DNA of 12,606 bases from Chloroflexota bacterium (lineage in GTDB: Bacteria > Chloroflexota > Anaerolineae > Anaerolineales > DRMV01): assembly GCA_013153135.1 (NCBI GenBank), contig JAADFA010000114.1, positions 1-12,606 of the forward strand, read 5' to 3'. The notes below the pieces were generated by a model. It was not told the DNA's origin. It saw nothing but the letters and a program-made list of their open reading frames with translations, and searched no databases. Below are positions 1 through 5,977 of the stretch, one piece after another. Every line of letters starts with the position of its first letter. Positions within the stretch are counted from its first letter, which is position 1. The translations under genes were made by a program, and so were the position numbers.

Positions 1-266
1 CCGAGGTCCTGGGCAAGCCGTACTCCATCCACACCCAGCCGTGGCCCGAGCTGGACGAAGAAGCCACCAAAGAAGATATTCTGGACCTGGCCGTGCAGAT
101 CAACGGCAAAGTGCGCGATCGCATTCAAGTGCCCGCGGATATGGACGAGGAGGCCATCAAGGCCCTGGCCCTCTCGCGGCCCAAGGTTCAGAAGTGGCTC
201 CAGGGCAAGGAGATCAAGAAGGTGCGCTACATCCCCGGGCGGTTGGTGAGCATTCAGGTTGGCTAA
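1..266 (+). CDS. leuS: Leucyl-tRNA synthetase, C-terminal end (partial)
   Basis: This is the last 87 codons of a gene that begins upstream of the window; the reading frame starts at base 3 and ends with TAA at 264-266. Leucyl-tRNA synthetase charges tRNA-Leu with leucine in the cytoplasm. The visible part is the C-terminal tRNA-contacting region. It contains the family-typical stretch VQINGKVRDRIQVP, followed by EEAIKALAL, then PKVQKWLQGKEIKKVRYIPG and a final RLVSIQVG, which closely match the usual end of bacterial LeuS. The editing and catalytic domains lie outside the window, so intactness cannot be judged. About 107 bases without a recognisable gene separate the stop from the terminator at 373-409, which would end this transcript before the convergent minus-strand gene. 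Confidence 0.93.
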   Translation, partial: EVLGKPYSIHTQPWPELDEEATKEDILDLAVQINGKVRDRIQVPADMDEEAIKALALSRPKVQKWLQGKEIKKVRYIPGRLVSIQVG

Positions 267-372
267 TCCCGCGCGAGGTCCATGCAGGACGAGGGACGCA
301 CACAAAGCGAGCCATGGCCCTCGCGTAGGCCTGAAGATGGATCTGGTTGGGTAGGGGAGAGGGAGCGAGGGA

Positions 373-409
373 GAAGGCGGCGTGCGGGTCGCACGTCGCC
401 TTTGGTTTT
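373..409 (+). terminator. Intrinsic terminator after leuS
   Basis: An 11-bp stem (376-386 with 390-400, one G.T pair) closes a three-base loop. The pairing can extend by about three more pairs into the flanking A/G and T bases. It is followed directly by TTTGGTTTT at 401-409, which gives the GC-rich stem plus U-rich tail of a rho-independent terminator on the plus strand. The tail overlaps the stop codon (408-410) of the convergent gene. In the opposite direction the stem is followed by C/T-mixed sequence, so termination of the minus-strand operon here would be weaker. Confidence 0.8.
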
Positions 410-1421
410 AACTGAGATCCTGTTGCGAAAGACGCTTCACATCGCGTAAACGAAGCCCTTCACGCACCGCGTAGTACATTCCCAGCGCGGTTACGGGAAG
501 CCATAAGGCCGCGTGCAGGGTAAAGGTGTACGCGGTGGCGACCGCTTTGTCTACGCCGTACGCGACCAGAACCGCGATGCCTGGGGTGTCAAAAGTGCCC
601 ACGTATCCTGGAGCTGAAGGGAGGGTTGTGGCCAGGTTGACGACACCGTTCATCAACATGAGCGCGAAAAAAGGTACACGGAATGAAAACGCATGCATCA
701 CAAACCAATATTTGGCTGTCTCCAAGAGCCAAATCGTGACGGAAGTTAGAAAGACCATCAAGGCTTCCCAAGGCGATCCGAGCGCGCGCAATCCATCCAA
801 AAACGCGCGACCGAGTTCCAAGGCCCGTTCGCGCCAACGTGCGGGCAGAGGTGCGAGCGCGCGGGTCAGCCAGCGTTCGGCCTGGGCTGGGAACATTCCC
901 GCGAGCAAGAAGATGGCCAGGGCACCGAGGAACGCGACGCTGCCCCAGAGCGCTAAGGTTTGCAAATCGCCCACGAAGCCCGAAGACGTGCCTGCGAGCC
1001 GGGCAAGCTCGGGCAAGTTGAGGAACACAAATCCGAGCATCACAACGCCGTCATACACGCGTTCAACCAGAATGGTCGCGAGGGAAGCGGAGACGGGAAC
1101 GCCGCGTTTTTTGCGCAGGAGCACGGCGCGGATCACTTCGCCCGCGCGTGCGGGGAAGATGTTGTTACCCATGTACCCGATGGTCACGATGGGGAACAGC
1201 TCACGCGTGGGCAAATTTCGTATAGGACGGAGTAGGTAGTGCCAACGCCAGGCGCGCAGGTACAGGCCAATGAAATACACGCCAATGCCGGGGAGCAACC
1301 AGCCGTATTGGGCATGACGCAAAGCTTGCCACACTTCGGCCAGGTGCAGGCCGCGCAGTGCGGCGTACAAAAAGGCCCCGCTCACCGCGAGGCTGATAAC
1401 GAGGGCCCAACGTCCTTTCAT
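408..1421 (-). CDS. LPG-synthase-TM / flippase-like integral membrane protein
   Basis: This is a 337-residue polytopic membrane protein of the lysylphosphatidylglycerol synthase transmembrane family (UPF0104/AglD-like, the MprF flippase domain without the synthase domain). Family hallmarks are visible: GYMGNNIFPARAGEVIRAVLL at about residues 82-102, ERVYDG at 120-125 and PSAPGYVGTFD at 268-278 before the last membrane segments. Roughly seven or eight hydrophobic segments are spread from residue 5 to 318. Members of this family are thought to move or bind lipids or lipid-linked sugars, but the substrate here cannot be read from sequence. The ATG lies 18 bases after the stop of the upstream gene (1440-2219), so the two are probably cotranscribed. 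The only Shine-Dalgarno candidate, GAGG, is rather far (about 12 bases) from the start, so initiation may depend on translational coupling. Family assignment is firm and function is not. Confidence 0.85.
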   Translation of the reverse strand: MKGRWALVISLAVSGAFLYAALRGLHLAEVWQALRHAQYGWLLPGIGVYFIGLYLRAWRWHYLLRPIRNLPTRELFPIVTIGYMGNNIFPARAGEVIRAVLLRKKRGVPVSASLATILVERVYDGVVMLGFVFLNLPELARLAGTSSGFVGDLQTLALWGSVAFLGALAIFLLAGMFPAQAERWLTRALAPLPARWRERALELGRAFLDGLRALGSPWEALMVFLTSVTIWLLETAKYWFVMHAFSFRVPFFALMLMNGVVNLATTLPSAPGYVGTFDTPGIAVLVAYGVDKAVATAYTFTLHAALWLPVTALGMYYAVREGLRLRDVKRLSQQDLS

Positions 1422-1439
1422 GGGCGATGATGTCCTCGC

Positions 1440-2219
1440 TTACCGCGCGGTCGAGGCTGTCGCGCGTTCTCCCTCACTCAAACCGACCAAATTCGCAGCC
1501 AACAGGATGGGCTTCCCTGCTTCGTCCCAGATGAGGGCCTGACCAGGTCGCAAGCGCGCCAACGCCAGGTAGCGCTCGGCAGCCTTGGGATGGCGCTGAA
1601 CGAGCTGTTGTCCCTCAGGGGTGGTTGCATCAAAGGGCCCATACAAGGCCTTACGGAACGCGCGACGCCACGCCTCAGGCAGGCTGCGCCATCCTTCGTA
1701 GCTTGCGGAGGCCCAGATTACCATTTGGGCATGGGGCCCGACGCGCAACAGAGTTGCAAAATGATCGCGTTCGTCATCCGACCACATTTGGTATAGGCGG
1801 TCCAGGTGTTCCGCGAGGACCACGTACATGAAGTCAGGCTCGAGGGAGACGTCCTCCCGTTGGGCGCGCAGGAAGTCCTCATAAGCACGCGTCAGACCTT
1901 CGTGGGGCGATACCACGTCGCTGAGCTCGCGATGGCGGCGCATAAAGGGGAAATCAGCCAACAAGTCTGCGCTAGGCGAGAGGATGGTTAGCGCCCATTG
2001 TTCGGGCGAGAGGGGAGCGGTCCATGTTTCCAACAGTGTATTCCAAAAGAAGCGGCCGGTGTAAGGGTTTGAGCTCATATAGAGCAGGTGGCCGTCAAAG
2101 AAGGGGTTGTAGATATAGGCGCGACCTGCGCTATCATACGCGATGCGACCAAAAAAACGCGGCAACGTTGGCACATTACGCCATGCCTTGAAACCAGGTG
2201 AAGCCTTTCCATCGGCCAT
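1440..2219 (-). CDS. Small FtsK/HerA-like domain protein with degenerate Walker motifs (putative pseudo-ATPase)
   Basis: This 259-residue soluble protein looks, from manual alignment, like a single FtsK/SpoIIIE motor domain that has lost its catalytic residues. The order of elements fits: a beta-strand pair ending in GHLL (residues 43-46), then SSNPYTGRFFWNTLLETW where FtsK has GxTGSGKS plus NTLL (Walker A; the Lys is replaced by Arg56 and the Ser by Phe57). Next come SPEQWALTILSPSADLL (72-87) at the place of the LLIDPK strand, RELSDVVS (97-104) in place of HLLTPVVT, and MYVVLAEHLDRL (131-142) where Walker B VVIVDELADL is expected. They are followed by AQMVIWAS (164-171) in place of HLVLATQ, and RPGQALIWD (224-232) like the late PPGxAL strand. 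There is no membrane segment and no gamma domain. The ATG is supported by GGAGG (2231-2227) with a 7-base spacer. It is the first gene of a two-gene operon. If the homology is wrong, it is an unrecognised hypothetical protein. Confidence 0.6.
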   Translation of the reverse strand: MADGKASPGFKAWRNVPTLPRFFGRIAYDSAGRAYIYNPFFDGHLLYMSSNPYTGRFFWNTLLETWTAPLSPEQWALTILSPSADLLADFPFMRRHRELSDVVSPHEGLTRAYEDFLRAQREDVSLEPDFMYVVLAEHLDRLYQMWSDDERDHFATLLRVGPHAQMVIWASASYEGWRSLPEAWRRAFRKALYGPFDATTPEGQQLVQRHPKAAERYLALARLRPGQALIWDEAGKPILLAANLVGLSEGERATASTAR

Positions 2220-2252
2220 CGCGCGCCCTCCAGTTTACGAACGGTTGGAAAA

Positions 2253-2281
2253 AGTATATCAATCCCTTTCGCGCGGGTCAA
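2253..2281 (-). promoter_or_regulatory. Sigma70-type promoter of the minus-strand operon
   Basis: Read on the minus strand, TTGACC (2281-2276) is followed after exactly 17 bases by TATACT (2258-2253). TGA directly precedes the -10 box and forms an extended -10. Transcription would start near 2246 and give a leader of about 27 bases with GGAGG at 2231-2227 before the ATG at 2219. This is the best-formed promoter in the window. Confidence 0.75.
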
Positions 2282-2740
2282 GCGAAGCGACGTGCGGGGG
2301 TACAGACAAATCTTGTAAAAGCTGCGGGCGGCTGGACGCGCGCTTGGCCCGCGGGTGGCTGAAACCGCCCGCTATCCTCGCTGCCTGTCGCGCATTCCCG
2401 CGTATTGGGTCGGATGATTCGCGCGCAATGTTATGCCAACTAACCGCGGGCTTCCAACCCGTGGCGCCCATGGCAGGCGGCCATGTTAGGCGGCCATGTT
2501 CCATATTCGCGGGCCCCCACATCTAAAAGCCAAGAACCGAAGGCTTCCCAAGGGTGGAAGATGTGGAGCGGGGCGGTAGTGGTGCTCAAGGCGCATCGTG
2601 CCTGGATCAACGGCGACACTCCCCCTCGTCGCTGGCATTTCAACAACCTTTGCGTGCACCCGCGGAGAGGCGGCGCTAACTTTCGCTTTTTAGACCAATG
2701 CGAGCTGGCTTCGCGAGATTTGTTGCACGCTAGGCTGAAG
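2282..2740. other. Intergenic stretch without a convincing gene, hairpin- and repeat-rich
   Basis: No reading frame here has family-like sequence and a good ribosome binding site. The left half contains several short inverted repeats. One is GCGGGTGG with CCGCCCGC (2351-2372, 8-bp stem, loop CTGAAA), and a copy of the left arm (GCGGGCGGCTGGA, 2324-2336) could pair with the same right arm. Others are CCGCGGG with CCCGTGG (2444-2464) and CATGGC with GCCATG (2469-2485), followed by a 13-base tandem repeat at 2475-2500. GC-rich hairpins with short spacers suggest a dispersed intergenic repeat, but its copy number cannot be seen from one window. From about 2510 to 2740 nothing stands out. Confidence 0.5.
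2475..2500. repeat. Perfect 13-bp tandem duplication
   Basis: AGGCGGCCATGTT occurs twice head-to-tail (2475-2487 and 2488-2500) without mismatch. The first copy overlaps the right arm of the small CATGGC/GCCATG inverted repeat at 2469-2485. It may be a slippage duplication inside the hairpin-rich intergenic stretch. Confidence 0.8.
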
Positions 2741-2749
2741 ATGATAACC

Positions 2750-2779
2750 TTGTTTGTCTCCATCTAGGAGAGCTATACT
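2750..2779 (+). promoter_or_regulatory. Possible distal promoter for the OafA-SGNH gene
   Basis: TTGTTT (2750-2755) and TATACT (2774-2779) are separated by 18 bases on the plus strand, in a locally AT-richer stretch. If used, it would give a leader of about 215 bases before the ATG at 3003. The match is moderate and there is a competing -10-like box downstream at 2843. Confidence 0.35.
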
Positions 2780-2842
2780 TTACGAACCCTAGTTTGCATA
2801 ATACAAAACCAAATATTCCCCCGCCAACGCCATGCGTCGCGG

Positions 2843-2848
2843 TATAAT
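2843..2848 (+). promoter_or_regulatory. Consensus -10 box upstream of the OafA-SGNH gene
   Basis: A perfect TATAAT lies on the plus strand in AT-rich DNA, about 155 bases before the chosen ATG at 3003. No good -35 hexamer is found at 16-18 bases upstream (the 17-base position reads CCCGCC), so it would need an activator or another sigma factor. The expected transcript start is near 2855. Confidence 0.4.
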
Positions 2849-3002
2849 TGTGCTATCCGAATATATGTGAAAAGTGGTGCGAGCGAGGCAGCGTCCTGAC
2901 ATCGCCCCGACGTCGGTTTTGAGATACCTTTTTCTTTCAGCCGCGCCATTTCGGCTCGTTTTGCAGACCGGATCAAGGATGCAGCTCGCGGGAGGAGGGG
3001 GC

Positions 3003-5000
3003 ATGAGCCAGTCCAAGGCGTATACCTTGCCTTATCGCCCAGCGATTGATGGCCTTCGGGCCATCGCGGTGTTGGGGGTGATCTTTTACCATCTCCAGGA
3101 GCCGTGGGCGTTAGGGGGCTATCTGGGTGTTGAGACCTTCTTTGTGGTTTCAGGATATTTAATCACTTCATTGCTTTTGCGTGATATAGCTCAATTTGGC
3201 CATCTTCGCCTACGGCGATTTTGGTGGCGCCGCATCCGGCGGTTGGGCCCCGCGTTATGGGTCTTTTTGCTCGCGACCGTGGCGCTAAGTCGCCTGATCG
3301 CACCAGCGACCTGGCCGCGCTTGCGCGCCGATTTGCCCGCCGCGTTGGCCTATTATCTCAATTGGCATTATATTTGGCGCCATGTTCCCTACTTTGAGCG
3401 CTATTTGCACCCTCCACTTATCCAGCACTTGTGGTCTTTGGCCGTGGAGGAGCAGTTTTACCTTGTTTGGCCCCTTTTTCTTGCTCTGCTCCTGTATTCG
3501 CGGCGTCGCGCGGCACCTGCGGCACGCCTGGCCTGGCTTCGCCGCCTATGGCCCCTCATGTTCGCCTTGGCGTTTGCTTCGCTCGCGCGCATGGGATGGT
3601 TGGCCCAACATGAGCAATGGACCTGGGCATATTACGGTACCGATGCCCGGGCCGCGGGCTTTCTCATCGGCGGGGCGTTTGCCTTCCTTTGGCCTTTGGG
3701 CGCGGCCCATGAGGTCTCCCAAGGCTTGCGGCGATGGCTCGCATGGCTGGCCCCCTTGGGTTTGGCGGGAATCTTTAGCGCTTATGCCACCCTCCACGAG
3801 TTCACGCCATGGCTTTACCCGTGGGCGTTCCTCGGCGTAGCTCTAAGCACGGCCGCAGTGCTCTTGCCTGCCGCTTTGGCTCCTGACAGCCTTTGGAGCC
3901 GAGCCTTGGGTCACCCTTTGCTTCGATGGGTTGGCACGCGCAGCTACGCAATGTACCTTTGGCACTGGCCTCTTATCGCGCTCTTTCGACCCGGGGCTGA
4001 GTGTCTATGGCCGCATAGCCTATGTGTGCTTGGTCATCTCCTCTTCGTTGCGCTCCTTTCGGAATGGAGCTACCGCACCATTGAGCACCCTATTCGACGC
4101 TGGGGTTTTCGTGCCTGGGCCCGCACATTGCCCCGCCGTGCGGGTACTCTGGGGGCAGGAGCTCTTCTGTTTGCCTTGACCGCGGGTTTCCTCACGTGGC
4201 GCCCGTGGGTGAACGTGGAGGAGGCTACGGCGGTTATCGAATCGGCCGCGCCCCTGGCCCTCACCGCGACCGAGGCTCCGCATCCGACTACGGCCACGCT
4301 CGCACCACCACCTCGCGCGACCAACACGGAGCCGCGCCGGCCTCCCGCGATGCAAACGGCCACGCCCCCTCGCCCCTCGGCCCTGGCTCTCGCCTCGACC
4401 GACAAAGTTCCCTCCCTACCCGCGTCGCTGAGCGCGCCTTTAACGGCCGTATTAAGCCCCACCGCGACGGAGGCTCGCCTTATTGGGACCCCCTCCCCCG
4501 CGTGGACGTGTTACGTTACCCTGATCGGCGATTCGGTCATGGCGCGCACTTACTCGACATGGATGGCGTACAACGGCTTGCAGTACCAGTTTTACATGGA
4601 TGCCCAAGCCAATCGCACACCAGGCCAGGTCCTCCCGACCATTGACCGCTTGGCGCGGGAGGGTTATCTCTATCCGAACGTGGTACTCCATATTGGCACC
4701 AATGTTATGCCTTCACCGGGCATTCTTGATCAAATTTTCAGCCGTTTGATTCGAGCGGGCGTGCGTAAAATTTACCTGGTTAATATTCGGCGTCCGGTAG
4801 GTTGGCTGCACGTGGCCAATCAGCGTCTGGCCCAAGCGGCAGAACGATGGCCGCAGGTCATTTTGGTGGATTGGGCTGCGGCGTCCGAAGGGCATCCGGC
4901 GTGGTTCTTGGCCGATGGAACGCATTTGAGTCAACGCGGGGCGCAGGCGTATGTTGCGTTGGTGCGGCAGGCGATAGATAAATATGGCTGCGCGCCTTAG
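3003..5000 (+). CDS. OafA-type membrane acyltransferase fused to extracellular SGNH hydrolase domain
   Basis: This 665-residue protein is built like bacterial O-acetyltransferases that decorate surface polysaccharides or peptidoglycan. The first ~400 residues are an Acyltransferase-3 domain with about ten membrane segments: YRPAIDGLRAIAVLGVIFYH (11-30, including His30), GVETFFVVSGYLIT (42-55) and HLWSLAVEEQFYLVWP (142-157). A Pro/Thr/Ala-rich, low-complexity linker (about 402-500) leads to a C-terminal SGNH domain with GDSV (509-512, nucleophile Ser511), HIGTN (563-567, Asn567) and DGTHLS (638-643, Asp638 and His641). All expected catalytic residues are therefore present. By analogy, the membrane part passes an acyl group across the membrane and the SGNH part transfers it; the acceptor is unknown. 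The start at 3003 is chosen because GGAGG (2991-2995) sits 7 bases before the ATG and the domain begins right after it. An in-frame GTG at 2874 would add 43 residues of unlikely sequence. Confidence 0.9.
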   Translation: MSQSKAYTLPYRPAIDGLRAIAVLGVIFYHLQEPWALGGYLGVETFFVVSGYLITSLLLRDIAQFGHLRLRRFWWRRIRRLGPALWVFLLATVALSRLIAPATWPRLRADLPAALAYYLNWHYIWRHVPYFERYLHPPLIQHLWSLAVEEQFYLVWPLFLALLLYSRRRAAPAARLAWLRRLWPLMFALAFASLARMGWLAQHEQWTWAYYGTDARAAGFLIGGAFAFLWPLGAAHEVSQGLRRWLAWLAPLGLAGIFSAYATLHEFTPWLYPWAFLGVALSTAAVLLPAALAPDSLWSRALGHPLLRWVGTRSYAMYLWHWPLIALFRPGAECLWPHSLCVLGHLLFVALLSEWSYRTIEHPIRRWGFRAWARTLPRRAGTLGAGALLFALTAGFLTWRPWVNVEEATAVIESAAPLALTATEAPHPTTATLAPPPRATNTEPRRPPAMQTATPPRPSALALASTDKVPSLPASLSAPLTAVLSPTATEARLIGTPSPAWTCYVTLIGDSVMARTYSTWMAYNGLQYQFYMDAQANRTPGQVLPTIDRLAREGYLYPNVVLHIGTNVMPSPGILDQIFSRLIRAGVRKIYLVNIRRPVGWLHVANQRLAQAAERWPQVILVDWAAASEGHPAWFLADGTHLSQRGAQAYVALVRQAIDKYGCAP

Positions 5001-5084
5001 GTCCTTGGGTGGATTCCGCTGGCGTGGTGTATTGGGTTTAAATAGGTTCGTATAGCCAACAAGGGGGGGGAATAAGCCAAAAAT

Positions 5085-5855
5085 TTAGCGGGATTTACCG
5101 CGCGCATAGTGGCCAACTCGTCGTGTGAAGCGCGTCATACGTTCGCCCAAAAAGTGAAGCCACGCGCGCAGACGAATCCGGCACGTGGGCGCGATATACA
5201 CGGCAACTTGGGGATGTTGCTCAAAATAGCCAATAATGTCTGTGGGGTTGATTTGATCTCGCGGGATAGGTATTTCACGGATGTACGGCGAGAAGCGCAG
5301 GGTCCAACGTGCTAAACGCCGACTTGCACCCCAAACGAGATACGCGTATGGACTCGTGACAGCCCAAGCGAAAATATTGAGGATTAGTCCTGCCGCGATA
5401 ACACCCTTGCGGTGAGCCGGTACGACCGCGTACCGGCCGAGCTCGGCCGCGCGCGCTTGAATGGCTCGCAGCGCTGGTAGTTCGCGGACATACTCAAAGA
5501 CCGGTGCAATGCCGTGGACTAAAGGCGTGGCTCGCACTGTGCCGACAGGTTCATCATGCCACCACGCAAGCCAGGAGTACGAGACCGCGTCCGCGCGATC
5601 GCGAAACCGTCCATCCGGAAATTGTTCGGGCAATAGGTAGCCAACTTCCGTATATACTCGCCAACGCAGGCGATATACCAGGTCTTGCTCTTCGGGCGTG
5701 CGGGCCAGACGGATGGTATACCCTTTTACCCGCAGCAGCGCGTTATAAAGGCTGCTTAAAGCAGTCGCCCACAAACGATAGCCCCACGCACACGGCGCTT
5801 GAGCCGGGGGCAACGTCATCGCAGGGGACGCATCATCGTGCATGGCGAGGCTCAA
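5085..5855 (-). CDS. FeeM/LuxI-like GNAT acyltransferase (putative N-acyl amino acid synthase family)
   Basis: This 256-residue protein resembles the FeeM-type N-acyl amino acid synthases and the related autoinducer-synthase branch of the GNAT fold. These transfer a fatty acyl group, often from acyl carrier protein, to a small amine. Visible elements are YTIRLARTPEEQDLVYRLRW (46-65) leading into RVYTEVGYLLPEQF (66-79), the central strand EPVGTVRATPL (102-112), and the acyl-donor-site region ELGRYAVVPAHRKGVIAAGLI (138-158). A C-terminal part from 175 to 256 follows. No signal peptide is seen, although residues 153-175 are fairly hydrophobic. The frame opens at a TTG (5855); an ATG four codons in (5843) is equally possible, and neither has a convincing Shine-Dalgarno sequence. 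It converges with the OafA-SGNH gene across 84 bases and diverges from murD. Substrate and product cannot be deduced, and a generic GNAT acetyltransferase remains possible. Confidence 0.68.
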   Translation of the reverse strand: MSLAMHDDASPAMTLPPAQAPCAWGYRLWATALSSLYNALLRVKGYTIRLARTPEEQDLVYRLRWRVYTEVGYLLPEQFPDGRFRDRADAVSYSWLAWWHDEPVGTVRATPLVHGIAPVFEYVRELPALRAIQARAAELGRYAVVPAHRKGVIAAGLILNIFAWAVTSPYAYLVWGASRRLARWTLRFSPYIREIPIPRDQINPTDIIGYFEQHPQVAVYIAPTCRIRLRAWLHFLGERMTRFTRRVGHYARGKSR

Positions 5856-5900
5856 TAAGCAGGGAACTCAAACACGAGCCAGCCGAAGATGTCACAAAAA

Positions 5901-5929
5901 AGTATATCACATTTCTCTGCTCTCGTTAG
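5901..5929 (-). promoter_or_regulatory. Extended -10 promoter of the FeeM-like gene
   Basis: On the minus strand, TGATATACT (5909-5901) forms an extended -10 box. The hexamer 17 bases upstream is CTAACG (5929-5924), a poor -35. Start near 5894 would leave a leader of about 39 bases. The motif TGATATACTTTTT is identical to that in the promoter at 2253-2281. Confidence 0.5.
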
Positions 5930-5939
5930 GCTTTCTGGT

Positions 5940-5945
5940 TATAAT
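5940..5945 (+). promoter_or_regulatory. -10 box of the murD-ftsW-murG cluster
   Basis: A perfect TATAAT lies 32 bases before the murD ATG, giving an expected start near 5952 and a leader of about 26 bases. The leader contains AGGAGGTGGT (5968-5977), a near-perfect match to the anti-Shine-Dalgarno sequence. The -35 position (about 5917-5922, CTGCTC) is poor. It overlaps the upstream part of the divergent FeeM-like promoter. Confidence 0.5.
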
Positions 5946-5977
5946 CCCCATGAGTGTTCCCTGTCTGAGGAGGTGGT

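Noticed and set aside
526..1239. Plus-strand open frame of 237 codons opposite the flippase-like gene
   Set aside because: It is Ser/Arg/Lys-rich antisense sequence with no family features, while the minus strand encodes a clear membrane protein.
2440..2767. Overlapping open frames on both strands in the intergenic gap
   Set aside because: Neither has a good ribosome binding site or protein-like composition. They run through the hairpins and the 13-bp tandem repeat.
5063..5070. Run of eight G between the convergent acyltransferase genes
   Set aside because: It lies outside coding sequence, is not positioned between promoter elements, and could be a sequencing artefact. A phase-variation role is not supported.
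5001..5084. Search for a bidirectional terminator between the OafA-SGNH and FeeM-like genes
   Set aside because: No stem of useful length followed by a T-run was found on either strand.
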